Shown one piece after another: positions 20,190 to 31,129 of a stretch of 32,362 bases of DNA (position 1 is its first letter; each line of letters starts with the position of its first letter). The notes beneath the pieces are model-generated. The model searched no databases. It saw only the letters and a program-made list of their open reading frames with translations, and was not told the DNA's origin. Position numbers and translations under genes: made by a program. Source of the DNA: Gamarada debralockiae (taxonomy: Eukaryota; Ascomycota; Leotiomycetes; Helotiales; Hyphodiscaceae); assembly GCA_002803225.1 (NCBI GenBank), contig NXFV01000470.1, positions 1 to 32,362 on the forward strand, given 5' to 3'.

Positions 20190-20600
20190 TATACAGCTAG
20201 CTAATTATACTAATATCTTTAATATAAGCTCTTATAAATTAATACTATTAAAGACTAGCTATAGATAAAAAGATCTAAAGTAATAGTATTATTCTTATCT
20301 ACTCCTATTAGTATAGTAAATCTATAAAATCTACTCCTACTTATATCCTACTCTACTATTCTCGGAAAACTAGAGAGAAGAGGTTAAAATATTTCTTATC
20401 TAGGCTTTAAAGGCTAAGTAATAGACTTAGACTATAGTCTTAATAATAGCTAGCGGGATAAAGCTACTAATATACTTACTATATTAGTAAGAGACTAAAA
20501 GAACCCTATTACTAAGAGAAGTAGACACTAGTATAAAACAACCTTAGTAATATTAATCCTAGTAAGATAAAGTTATTTTGTTATATATTATAAGGCTGAC
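20190..20600. repeat. Dispersed repeat, copy 1 (partner at 23380-23760)
   Basis: Shared blocks include ATATTTCTTATCTAGGC, AGTAATAGACTTAGA, CCTATTACTAAGAGAAG(T/C)AG and ATAACCTTAG-type ends, in the same order and orientation. The segment leads into the element bounded by the 28-bp motif at 20561. No reading frame was assigned. Confidence 0.7.
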
Positions 20601-20775
20601 TAAGATTTAATAGATATAGTATCCAACTAAGCTATTACCCCCTAACTTCTGGATTATAGCTATAGCTAATCAGCTAGTACTCCTCTAATTAAGACTTCTA
20701 TTATATATTATAAAAGTACTCTAAGTTACCCTTAGCTAATCATAGGCAGGTAAAATAGTTTTGTTATATATCGCA
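20561..20775. mobile_element. Small element bounded by a direct 28-bp motif, copy 1
   Basis: It starts with AAGATAAAGTTATTTTG then TTATATATTA, and ends with GTAAAATAGTTTTG then TTATATATCGCA. The two bounding motifs are direct repeats of a (GA)AAATAGTTTTRTTATATATT core. The interior has AATCAGCTAGTACTC, also present in the other copies. The element type is unknown; the terminal direct repeats recall a very small LTR-like or TRIM-like element, but that is speculative. Confidence 0.45.
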
Positions 20776-21189
20776 AATATAGTTTCCCTCGCCTCAGCCC
20801 TTCCGAGATACCTGCTAGACTAGCCTTATATTACTCTAGTAAGGGCTAGTAAAGCAGTTGTCTATTAGCTGAACCTTAAGATATATAGGAAGATAGTCTT
20901 ATATAATATAGCTTAGGGTAGCTTTATATCCGGATAAGGCTCTAGGCCTTACTATTAGTTTAAGGGAGAGGTAATTAAGATAAACTTATCTTAAGATTTG
21001 TATAGTACTACTATCTTTTAAAACTAGGAACTACGACTTAAAGAGGTATAATAGATATTAGCCAAAATAAATAACTATATTAATCCCCTAACCCTTATTA
21101 TAAATACTCTTATAGAAATATATATAAACTAAGTATAGATATTATCCTGAAGCTAAAAGAGACTATTACTATAGTAACTACCTCTCCTT
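20776..21189. other. Degenerate sequence, nothing assigned
   Basis: RIP-type sequence with no reading frame or repeat that I can support. Confidence 0.4.
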
Positions 21190-21540
21190 TATCTTTAGTA
21201 TCTAGTAGTAATCCTAACTTGTATCTTAACCCTAATTACTATTACTCCTCTACCTCTCTCTTTTCTATACTTAATACTATAGATATATATTATATATATC
21301 TCTAGCTTTATATTAATCTAAATCCCGCTTATTCCTATATACTCGATTACCTCTACTCTTAGTATAGATTAAATAGACTTACTTTATAAAACTACCTAGT
21401 AACTCTCTCTACCCTTACTATATTCTATACTATTATTTATAACCTTAGGTTATATTTTACTAGTAGATATACCCTAATACTTATAGTAATAATTATAATA
21501 TATTTAGAACCAGCTATACTTACAATAGTAATAAATTATA
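21190..21540. repeat. Dispersed repeat, copy 2 (partner at 16040-16400)
   Basis: Matches 16040-16400 in the same orientation; see that entry. The next 400 bp (21541-21950) hold nothing that I can assign apart from two near-identical AAGATA(C)TA(T/G)TACCTTAAA boxes near 21760 and 21810. Confidence 0.75.
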
Positions 21541-21959
21541 TTAGGATTAATAAGATAAGTCAGATAATTATATTAGCTATACTTATAGAACTTTTAGATC
21601 AAATGCTAGCTACTATAGATAGTTACTAGTCAATAGTCTTATATATTATTAGAGTATACTTAAGGTATATATTTCTCTTATCTATACTTAAGGAAAGTAG
21701 TCTTTAATATTCTTATCTTGCTAATTACTATATATTACTAAACAATAAAAGATACTAGTACCTTAAAGATACTATATCTCGATAAACTAGAACATAAGAA
21801 TAAACCCCTAAAGATATAGTACCTTAAATATTCACTAGTTATTTTAATTCGCGACTATATCCTACCCTGTTATGTTATACCCTTCCTACTGCCCTATCTA
21901 TTTGAGTACCCTAAAAAATCTACTATTTCATAGTCCCCTGTAAACTCAGCTATCTTAAC

Positions 21960-22285
21960 TCTCTTATAGCTTTATATTTACCTTTCCTAATTCTAAATAT
22001 ATTAACTGGCTAGATAAAGCTACTAAGATACTAACTATAATTAGTATCAAACTAGGGGAAGTCTATTATAAAGAGTACTCTATAGAAATACTTAATACGT
22101 AGCTCTTCTAACTAGATAAGAAAGTTTTATTATATATTATAAAAAGAGTAAACAAACGTATCTAAGAGATTTTTATTAGGTAGTAGTATGTGCTATAGGT
22201 ATATAATAGCAACAGGCAGTTTGATATAAATACTTCTTAGGATTACTAACTAAAGTTCAACTACCTAGACTATAATCCTAGCTAA
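21960..22285 (+). pseudogene. Short coding-like relic, unknown
   Basis: The plus-strand frame with Gln at stops reads FPNSKYINWLDKATKILTII, then KLGEVYYKEYSIEILNTQLF and LLYIIKRVNKRIQEIFIRQQ. The start recalls gag N-termini of Copia-like elements, but no motif proves it. The 28-bp motif at 22111 lies inside this frame. Low confidence. Confidence 0.25.
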
Positions 22286-22392
22286 TTAGCTAGTACTCTA
22301 CTACTTAGGACTTTTGTTTTATATTATAAATAGTCTTTAAATCGACCTCTAGCTAATTATATATAGACGAAATAGTTTTATTATACATTGCA
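22111..22392. mobile_element. Small element bounded by a direct 28-bp motif, copy 2
   Basis: Left boundary: ACTAGATAAGAAAGTTTTA followed by TTATATATTATA. Right boundary: ATATAGACGAAATAGTTTTA followed by TTATACATTGCA. The interior includes TAATTAGCTAGTACTCTAC. At 282 bp it is longer than copies 1 and 3. Confidence 0.45.
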
Positions 22393-22440
22393 AAAGAGGG
22401 CTTTTATACAGCTCTAGTACTATTAGAGGCATCTACCGAT

Positions 22441-22690
22441 TATTATAAGGCTAGCTTAGTGCGTATCTCTAATTAGTAAATGCTAGAATCTGAGATTATC
22501 TTATATATAATATATCTCCTGATTAGTAGATCCAAAACCAGGTAATAAGTTACTACATAAGACGTATAACAAACCCATTTTCGTCTCTCTTTGACCTGAA
22601 TCTTAGCCTATAAGTACTAGCTATACTTTATTAATTAGCTAAGACTAATTATCTATCTATATAAATTACTTTTATTTAATATTAAGGCTC
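22441..22690 (+). repeat. Copy of the segment following the LINE ORF2 (31389-31621); possible 5'-truncated LINE end
   Basis: ATTATAAGGCTA begins the similarity here and at 31389. Shared blocks include GTATCTCTAATTAG, AAAACCAGGTAAT, CCTATAAGTACTAGC and TTTATTAATTAGCTA. Because the partner lies just 3' of the LINE reverse-transcriptase frame, this may be a 5'-truncated LINE insertion carrying only the 3' end. The orientation assumes that. Confidence 0.5.
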
Positions 22691-22867
22691 AGACAAAATA
22701 AATAAATTAGTCTATCTAAGGTTATTAAATTAAGGCCTAGAAACACAGGGATACTCTATAACTTAATATACCTAAGGAGGACTTACTAGAGAGGATAATT
22801 TAAATAGCTTATTTTACTAACTAATACTAGAAACCTTCTTCTTATCTACACAAGAGACCCTAGTAGA

Positions 22868-23440
22868 GGCCTCTTATAATAAGATCAATAGAAGTAGTTT
22901 CTAACTAAGTAGTTACCTACTAACTTTCTAGATTATAGCTATAGCCAATCAGCTAGTACTCTACTAGTTTGAACTTCTATTATATATTATAAAAGTTCTT
23001 AAACCCTAGCTAATTATAGGCAAATAAAATAGTTTTATTATATATCATATAGAAGTATATTATTGCCCTAATAGTGTCTTTGGGCCTTCCGCTAATCAGA
23101 GGTATATACTAAGCTACCTTATACCCTAAGAACTTAAGTACATCAGCTTAATAGTATTTTCAAACTACTTATATACTTCTATTAGCGTATATATCGTCCT
23201 GAACTACAGTGTTATACTAGTTCTAAGGCCGAATATAGAATCATAGGACTTATCGAAAAAGGTCTAAAAAGCTCTTGTGAACAGAGTAAAAAGATAGAGG
23301 GAGTAAGTAAAAGTTTCAGAATTCTAAAGGGAGTACTCTATACTAAATAACCTATACGTCTATAATCTATCCTACAGCTAGCTAATATCTATTCCCTAGA
23401 ATTAACCCTATTAAAGAAGTTAAGTAGGACTTAAGTCAGG
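22868..23440. repeat. Unit 1 of a tandem duplication with a period of about 890-925 bp
   Basis: GGCCTCTTATAATAAGATCAA at 22868 corresponds to GGCCTCTTATCATAGGGTTAA at 23753. AAAGCTCTTGTGAACAG (23268) corresponds to AAAGCTCTTGCAAACAAGG (24180). GCTAATATCTATTCCCTA (23380) corresponds to GCTAATATCTAGGCCCTA (24310). It contains an unpaired 28-bp end motif at 23017-23049, and near 23300 a block related to the promoter side of the zinc-finger gene copies (CAGAATTCTAAAGGGAG). Confidence 0.7.
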
Positions 23441-23760
23441 ATATAGATAAAGAGATAGCAGCTAAGGCAGTAGTACTATTCTCTCCTGCTAACAAGGTAA
23501 ACCCACGAAATCTATTCCTACCTACTATATCTTAGAAGACTAAAGAGAAAAGGCTAAGATATTTCTTATCTAGGCCTTAAAAGCTTTAAGTAATAGACTT
23601 AGATAATCGGCCGGCAGGATAAAGTACTAATGTACTAACCGCGATTAGCAAGAGACAAAGGGAATCCTATTACTAAGAGAAGCAGTACTAGCATAGAATA
23701 ACCTTAGGTAGTATTAATTCTAACTAGATAAGATTGTTTTGTTATATATTATTAAGGCCT
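23380..23760. repeat. Dispersed repeat, copy 2 (partner at 20190-20600)
   Basis: See the 20190-20600 entry. This block lies between the two units of the 890-bp tandem duplication. It suggests that an ancestral longer unit (promoter side of the zinc-finger gene, this block, then the 28-bp-bounded element) was copied more than once. Confidence 0.7.
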
Positions 23761-23934
23761 CTTATCATAGGGTTAATAGAAGTAGTTTCTAACTAAGCAG
23801 TCGCTTACTAACTCCTCGATTATTAGCTATTACTAATTAGCTAGTACTCTACTACTTAGGACTTTTATAAATAGGCCTCTGAATTAACTTCTAGCTAATT
23901 ATAGGCAGACGAAATAGTTTTATTATATATTACA
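23724..23934. mobile_element. Small element bounded by a direct 28-bp motif, copy 3
   Basis: Left boundary: CTAGATAAGATTGTTTTG followed by TTATATATTATTAAGG. Right boundary: GGCAGACGAAATAGTTTTA followed by TTATATATTACA and a run of A. It is 211 bp long, close to the 215 bp of copy 1. Confidence 0.5.
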
Positions 23935-24365
23935 AAAAAAAAAAGGGCAAGTTTCTTTATTATCCTAGTAGTACCCTAGGCCTCCTACTAATCAAAGGTA
24001 TATATTAAGCCAGCCTTATATCGCCCTAAGGACCTTAATATATCCTGCTATTAGCCTAAGAGTGTTTTAATATTAGTAGTATATTAGTAATTAATATTAT
24101 ACGCTTAAGTAAATCCCTTCTAGAGATCAGATATAGAATCGCGCTACTGGGTACTCTATAGCACAGTCGGAAAAGGCCTAAAAAGCTCTTGCAAACAAGG
24201 CGAAAAGATAGAAGAAGAGAGTAGTTAAGAATATAAGGAAGGTTAAAGGGATTTCTCTATCTTATTACTCTAAGTAACTTATACGTCTCCTATAGTATAT
24301 ATAGCCAGCTAATATCTAGGCCCTAAAATTAACCCTACTAATAAAAGCTAAGTAGGATAGGGTAC
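23758..24365. repeat. Unit 2 of a tandem duplication with a period of about 890-925 bp
   Basis: Partner of 22868-23440; see that entry. A homopolymer of eleven A follows the 28-bp motif at 23934. Confidence 0.65.
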
Positions 24366-24399
24366 TCGTTATTCACGTTAGCTAGCTTATAGCCCGAGA

Positions 24400-25745
24400 T
24401 AAGTTCTTTAAAGGTTATTATCTAGGCTACCTAGGATAGAGTATAAATCCTAAGTCCCGAATATAGACGAGCTAGTGAAAATATACTCTAGCTCCTTCTT
24501 ATCTAAGTTACTTCCAACTATTATAGTATAGACAAAGGGCCTCTATAGAAAAGAGTCCTTAGTAATACAACTAATATTTACTATCTCGAGGAGCTATAGG
24601 GGCTAAGAAGGGATATTACTAGTATTAATCGTAGTGAGATACTTAATCTATAGAAGCTAAGCCGGCGGCATAGCCTCTATCTAAGTACTATAGACCCGAT
24701 CCGAGATCCGCTCTCCTATCTCTCTAGCCTATAGATAGAATAGATTAATTAGCTTGAAATAGATAGGAATCTAGCTTAGGGATAGCTACTTAAACGCCGA
24801 ATTCAAGTATAGGGGGAGAAGAGTAAGGAATCTAATACTATACTCTTATCGTAGTATATACTATTTCTCAGTATACTATAGCCGTATCTTAAACCGGGTA
24901 CTATTCCGTATATTCTAGGACATACTAGTATCTTTAGGAAAGTACGCCTAGAATATTTAATCCTTAATATAATTACGAACCTCGATACTATATTCGACTA
25001 CGCGACCCGTTCGCGAGAGAGGGGCGGAGGAATACTCTATAGCCTACTATAAGAGGTCCTTAAGTGCCTAAAGATAGATATTATATAAATATACAAAGTC
25101 GAACTAGTAGAGTACCTCGATAATCTACTAGTTACTTACTACCTTAGTTATAGCCTTAAACACTAAAGTAAAGCGCTTAAGTGAGGGGTATTACAGTATT
25201 AAGGTAAGAGAGTATATATACCTATTAGTCTAGATAAGAGGGAAGGGATACTTCGATCACTAGCGGTACAGAAGATCGCGAAGGCCCTCGAGTACCTCAG
25301 GATTCGTAATCCGGCTAGCTAGACTAAATATACTCTTACGACTATTATAGGAAACCGAAACCTACGTAGCTTACTCATAGGTCCGAATAAGGGTCTTAGC
25401 CTACTACTTAAGTAGTATACCTTAGCTAGCGCTATCTGATCCGCTCTAAGAAGAGAAAGACTCATAGGAAGATAGTACGATAGGAGTAGTTATATAGGAG
25501 CTTGTAATATAACTGACTACAGGAGAAGTAGGCGTTTTAGTCTCGATCGAGGCGGTACGACTCAGGATATTATCAGTAGTCCTATCCAGTTCAACGACCC
25601 CTCCTAGAGTAAGAGACAGCGATTCTATATAGGATACAGGCCCTTATAGCCTTAGGTCTAAGTCCTTATCTTCTATCTCTTTGTCCTCGGAACTCTCGCT
25701 AATAATAGTTATACTAGGAAACTTAGACGTAGTACATTACTTTAT
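24400..25745 (-). pseudogene. Degraded coding region, strand uncertain (minus preferred), unknown protein
   Basis: On the minus strand, with Gln at stops, a frame of about 450 codons reads ITIISESSEDKEIEDKDLDL (about 25660-25720). A Ser/Thr/Pro-rich linker (SRTASIETKTPTSPVVSY) and SSYESFSSQSGSDSASQGI come next, then LASRITNPEVLEGLRDLLY (about 25260-25320) and mixed helical sequence such as FAREIG-like ARNEIGERISD blocks near 24720. The acidic and S/T/P-rich segments look like natural protein. However, a plus-strand frame over 25080-25640 (for example RVYIPISLDKREGILRSLAV) is nearly as open, because TAG/TAA was forgiven in both. An element gag-type protein is possible. No enzyme motif was seen. 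Confidence 0.3.
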
Positions 25746-25879
25746 AGAGTAAACCTTATAGAGGAGCTACTTATACTTTAGCCTAACCCAGATACTATAT
25801 AAATCTTTAATCCTATAGTAGGAGCTATGCGGCCGCTATATAGACTCGAGCTACGTATTAGGAGAAGAGAGAGCGATAG

Positions 25880-26560
25880 GTAAGGTAAGCACTAAGGCTA
25901 AGAGAATTAGTATAATCTCTATTAAATAAAAGATAATAAACCTATAGTCCTTATTATCAAGTATCTTTATAAATAGCTAATAGTAGGCTAACTCGCCATA
26001 GACTCTTCGCTAGAATCCAGTAAGATAATACAGAGTACCTAGGGTTATTATACCTACTAATAGATAGCTCAAGCTATTATAGAAGTAGATAGAGTTTCAG
26101 ATGCTAATATAGTATAAATCGATTAAGACAGGGATAAGAGCAGGGTTATTTGAGTACTAGTATAAACATATAGCTACAGCGGACCTCGTAAGAGTAAGGA
26201 TAATAGAAGCAGGTACTAAGTCCCGACTTAATACCTAAGGGGAACTTTAGAATAAGATATAAGTTTAGTCTAGTACTTAGTCTCGATTATATAGTAGAAT
26301 ATATTAAAGCTCATAATAATACAAAGACTAGGGCTATAGTTAGTACCTAGGAGATCAAGATAGATAGCAGAAGTCTAGCTAAAGAGAGTACGAAGAGCTT
26401 CTCGAGTCTCTACAGAAATATAAGCAGAGGTAGCTAATATATAGGCTAAGTAAGAGATAGCAAGGGAGTAGATAAAGCTAGATAAGATAAGAAAGGGAGA
26501 GAAGCAAATAGAAGAAGCCCTTTCTTATACCTAATTTCTTATCTTAATTCTTATCTTAGG
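25880..26560 (+). pseudogene. Degraded coding relic with basic, coiled-coil-like end
   Basis: The plus-strand frame reads IGKVSTKAKRISIISIKQ, then NSPQTLRQNPVRQYRVPR and IPTNRQLKLLQKQIEFQMLI (about 26060-26120). FEYQYKHIATADLVRVRIIE and QREYEELLESLQKYKQRQ (about 26370-26430) follow, and then a Lys/Arg/Gln-rich tail. The layout is reminiscent of the C-terminal tail of Fot1/Pogo-type DDE transposases (a 'TPQ' box, a linker, then a charged helix). I see no DDE catalytic core upstream, so this is a suggestion only. Confidence 0.3.
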
Positions 26561-26717
26561 AAGAGAGATTCTCTACTTACAAAGTAATTAAATTTCGGGC
26601 TTACTAATATACCTATAGGAGAAAGTACTAGGTAGTTACTAGAGTAAGAGACGAAGCTACCTTACGTAGAATATACTATCCTAGTATAAGAGGAGTCACC
26701 GTTATTATAATCTCTAC

Positions 26718-26752
26718 TAGCGCTATATTTTTTGCTAAAAAATACAGCGCTA
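26718..26752. repeat. Strong hairpin: 16-bp inverted repeat with a 3-nt loop
   Basis: TAGCGCTATATTTTTT (26718-26733), GCT, AAAAAATACAGCGCTA (26737-26752). The arms pair over 16 bp with one mismatch, itself a C-to-T type change. A related AAGCTGTATTTTAAAGC follows at about 26780. It could be a head-to-head pair of element ends or a tightly folded non-coding structure. The U-run would suit a terminator in bacteria, but that is not relevant here. Confidence 0.75.
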
Positions 26753-27009
26753 GGCGCTCGCTTACTAAGGCCTAGTACTAAGCTGTATTTTAAAGCCCTT
26801 AAGTCTTATAACTATAGTACTATTTTACGCTAAAGAGGAATATTCTATATAAGATTATAGTTTATAGCTAGAGATTATAAGAATAAAATCATATAGGTTA
26901 TTAGTAGAATATCAAGGTATTGCAGAAATCTTATTAATAGGTATACTACTGCCTAAGCTCTAGTAAGTATATAAACAAGTAGGTTCTCTCTTTTCCTATA
27001 CCTTAATCG
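26753..27009. other. Presumed 5' leader of the LINE, no feature seen
   Basis: AT-rich sequence between the hairpin and the first coding frame of the LINE. If the LINE is full length its 5' UTR/promoter should lie here, but I see no boundary repeat or target-site duplication. Confidence 0.3.
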
Positions 27010-28040
27010 CTCTAACTTATTTGTATCTCTTGAATCTAATAAACCCTGAGTAGTTACCCTTTATTATCAAAGGTAGTAAGTTCTATCTAGCTGAAGCCCT
27101 CTTCAATAAGTTCAAGTTCAAAATCCGCTACCTATAATATTCTTAGGATATAGAGAACCCTTATAAACCCGGCTTTATTAAGGACTAAGCAGGGAAAGAT
27201 GGCCTAGACGGATAGTAATGCTGTACATGGGCCTACTAGCGCTCCAACTCTAGATATATATTAGTAAAATACAGGCGAGTCCTATATACTAAATATATTG
27301 AACTTACTAGATAATAATTAGACCTAATATAGTTTGCAGACGTTCTCGAACGTATCTATTAAAGGTTCCTGCCCAAATAAGACGAGTACGCAGCGCTATA
27401 AGGATATACTAGCTACAGCTAATTAATAGTATATCCTATATTAATATCCCTGATCCTCTCCTAGAAACGAAAGGTAGACAAAGAACTCCTACTCCTAGCT
27501 AAGATAGCCCACTACTCCTCCCTAAGACAAGAGAGTAATATATTAGATATGTTCTTATAGTTAGCCCTCTAATACCTTGAATTCCTACTCGAGATAAGTA
27601 AAACCTAGTAGAAGTAGTATAATATACTCACTATCTTCCTCACGTTATCTAGTCTACTCTAGCTAATGCTTTCGTCTAAAATACTATTATAGTCCTTGCT
27701 AAGCCTAGCCCCTAAAATCTTTTCCTCGGATACTATAATCCCTTATACTTACCTAGAGAATAATCCTAGCTCATCAAACCCTTCCTTAGATAGTACTAAG
27801 CTAGCTAAGGCAGACTTAAGCTCCTTAATATCTAAGCTGCGTTTAAAATCCACTCTACTTAAGATCGATACTAGAGGTAAGGCACGCAAACTGATATACG
27901 ACTCTCCTACCTCGTTCTAGGCTAGCTTAAAGGCATCTACCTCTTCTTTAGTTCCTTATATAGAAGTAAAGGCCTTAGTAGATAAGTTTCTCTAGGCTAA
28001 ATTAGAGCTAAATACTACTTAAAAACATAAAAACATTCAA
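27010..28040 (+). pseudogene. Upstream frame of the LINE, candidate ORF1 (gag-like)
   Basis: One frame of about 340 codons. SKFYLAEALFNKFKFKIRYL (27085-27145) is followed by FADVLERIYQRFLPKQDEYA (about 27330-27390), AKIAHYSSLRQESNILDMF and an uninterrupted 75-codon stretch from 27696 (LSSLISKLRLKSTLLKID, RGKARKLIYDSP). It ends at LVDKFLQAKLELNTT near 28018. Position and length suit a LINE ORF1, but I see no CCHC zinc knuckle, so it could be an unrelated gene next to the LINE. It is in a different frame from ORF2. Confidence 0.4.
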
Positions 28041-28099
28041 TAATAAGCACAAAACGCAGGGGTCTACAGCTATTTCCAGAGCCTACTCTTCCTTCGCTA

Positions 28100-31000
28100 A
28101 GGTCAGTAAACAAAGCAACCTATGGTACGCTCTCCTCCTAAGCTGAAATACTCCGAACGAAGATAAACCTATATATTAGGTACATTAATATCTGAGAGCT
28201 CTCTAAGGCCTTATAGGAAACCTATAATATACTTCTTAATTATTATTTCAACTATCTCTTTATAGTAGAGATATAGTTCATTAACTACTGTACATACTCT
28301 TATAATCAATGATTTATTGCCTTAACTAAGCCTACTGCCAAAAATCTCTATAGGCAATAGTAGGGTAGTATCTATCTCTTAGGATCGTATTAGGCGCAAA
28401 GTAGAGTAGACTAGGTCGAGATCACTGAATATAGTATTATCTTCTACTAAGGTAAGTATTCCTTCTTAGGCATCTATTTCCCCCTAATAACACTTAATAT
28501 AGATAGGCTTACCTTATGTCTTAACTCTCTTAGGTATTTAACTATTATCCTAGGAGATATAAATACCCGTTTTAAAGATCCGCTTTACTAGGCTAGAGAG
28601 CCGGGGCTACCTAAGTACCTTCGAATCTTTAATAACTTCCTTACCTAGATAGACTACTAATATCTAAAGCTAGCCTATAGCCAGATTAAGCTAACAACGG
28701 ATCACTGCTTTATTCAATTACTATAGATAGCTACGCTATACCTCTTATGTAGCTCTACCCTTAAGATAAATACTAACTACTACTATACCCTTAGCCTAAT
28801 ACTCGGGAAGAGAGAGGGCTATAAAACAATCATAGCTGACCCTATCTAATACTTCTGGATTAGCTAGCTGTCGAAGCCCCTAATAAGAGAGCGTATTGCA
28901 GCCCTAATCAATTAATATATACGAGTCTTTAACAAAAGGGATAATATTAAAGTCATAAATACTAAGCTAGTAAAGTTCTATTAATATATCTAAGAAAGAA
29001 CTATTAGTAAGATAGACCTAGACTAGAAGCCCCGAAAAGTTCAGTACCTACTTCTATAATCAACTATAACAGCAAGTATCTACCTCTACAAACAAGCAAG
29101 CCTTACCTCAGAAGAAAACAATATTATCTTTCCTACCCTAGAAGCTTAGAGCTAGGGAGTAGATACTATAACAGAGAACATAGCTATTCTTTAGCAGTAC
29201 TAGTCAGGATAACCGTTTAAAGCACTGCTAAGAGACCTAGGTCCATGGGATATTGAATCCTAGACCTAGGAACAGCTAGTAGCTGAGATTTAGTAGTAAG
29301 AGTCCGAAAAGAGTTATAGAGCGGACAGGATCTATATCTAGTTTCTGAAAGCAGTTCAGGACACAGTGCTTATTACCTAGCTCCTTAACCTCTACAACTA
29401 ATACCTTTACTAAGGGAGAACCCCCTGAATATAGAATTAGTCCGAGATTTATCTTTTAACTAAAGATATTATATACAGACGAGATACTAAGAACCTATGT
29501 CTAATCTTGATTATCTATATCTTCTGTAAAGTATTTAAACAGCTCCTTCTCCTCTAATATTAAAGTCAGCTGTAGGCTTAGTTATACCTAGCCTAAGCCG
29601 GATTCCGCCGAAGCTACTCTATATATACTAATGCCACTGTAGTCTATATACTTCTTACTTCGAAAGCACGATCAATAGCTATCTTTCTTGACCTTAAATC
29701 AGCCTTTAATATTATAGATCACTAGTAGCTCGATACTAAGTTAGCTGCGAGAGGATATCTACTATCCCTCTGACCTTTAATCTAGAGTCTTATATTCGTT
29801 TACCTCTAGTCCCGAATCCTTATCAATAGTCAGGTAACTAACTAGTTCATACGCTCCTATAGGGTCTACTAAGGTTCACTACTCTCGCTATAGCTCTTCG
29901 ACCTATTTATTAATGATCTGCTCTATAAGATTAATACTAATACGCCGGGGATCCCTATCTACCTCTTTTATGCAGATAATAGAGTAATTATTACTAACTC
30001 TCAGATAGATCTCCAAGAGAAGCTATGTATTGTTGAGAACTAGACGATACAGAACACCATCTTCCTTAACCCGCCTAAGTATACTATGATCACGTCCCGA
30101 TCAGACATCCCTCCGCTACTTATCTACGATCAAGAGATCCCCCGAGCCGAGTCTTATACCTACCTAGGATTTCCTGTCTTAGTAGAGAGTATCGACTTCC
30201 CTTAATACCTTGAGCAATATATTCAAGCAGTAATAGGTCGCGCCTCTTAGCTTAGGCTTCAGAGTAATACGTAGGGCCCTATATACTGACTTCGGATCTA
30301 CAAGCTCTTTCTCGCACCTATATTTGAATATAGTACACCTCTAGTCTAGGCATAGGCTATAGAGAACCTCTAATATCAGTATTCTTTTTATTACGCGTAT
30401 TCCGGATTTAAAGACCTTATAGCCTAGATTTCTAATACCTCGGATAGCCAATATCTAGTCACGGCTAACCTCTATAGTCTCCTAACCCCGTAACGGCGGT
30501 TTCAGCACCTACGAACAGTATATCAGCTGATCATAGACCAGATAATTCCCGAGAGCCCGCTTAAGCAACTACTCGAATAGTCCTACTCGTATTCTAGTCT
30601 TCAGTCCTTTACTTAGAACCTCGGACGCGATTTAGGCTATATATACTTTAAGAAGACTACTAATTTCCAGCTAACTATTAAAATAGCCCTTACTTGCTTC
30701 CTTCGAGTAGAGCTACGTCACACTATCTAGACCGAATCTCTCGGCTCTTGGCTGACCTCTCTAATCCCTATAGAGAGCCGTCGAGTACCCGGGCTACTCT
30801 TAGCTAATATCTCCTTTACCGCTCCCGTTCCTGCCTAGAGTATACTTCTTTAATATCAACGAGAGGTCTTTATATTTAATAGTGCCTATACCTATAATCC
30901 CGAAGTACGATTTCATCGAGGCTATGAAACCTGCCTAGCGCTGACTTACTAGCTTTAACTGACTCGAGCTGAGTAATACCGAAAGTGGGAGATGCAGTTC

Positions 31001-31129
31001 AAGATATCGCTCTCCAGGTCCAAGTTTACTAATATTAATTATCTACTTAATTCAGGACAGCTAGAACACATAAGCGTTACCCTATCAGAGATCCGGAAGC
31101 AGCTACGACAGATCTACAGAGAAACTTAA
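28100..31129 (+). pseudogene. LINE ORF2: APE-type endonuclease plus reverse transcriptase, inactive
   Basis: One continuous frame ends at TAA 31127-31129. The endonuclease start resembles INIWELSKALQETYN (about 28177). YSFLGIYFPL and the catalytic block ILGDINTRF (28553-28573) follow, then TTDH (28694-28705), the conserved Asp-His pair near the domain end. Reverse-transcriptase blocks: AIFLDLKSAFNIIDH (Asp at 29690), YQGSLLSLQLFDLFINDLL (about 29868-29925), YADN (29969-29980) where active enzymes have YADD, and SYTYLGF (about 30150-30170). The Asp-to-Asn change is one G-to-A and by itself would kill polymerisation; many Gln/Trp stops add to this. The C-terminal part (about 30700-31129) has charged helical sequence without a clear RNase H motif. 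The 5' start codon is not identifiable. Confidence 0.8.

Noticed and set aside
24400..26600. DUF3435-type tyrosine recombinase (Starship captain) considered for the relics here
   Set aside because: I could not find the expected R...H-x-x-R...Y arrangement or the typical captain blocks in either strand.
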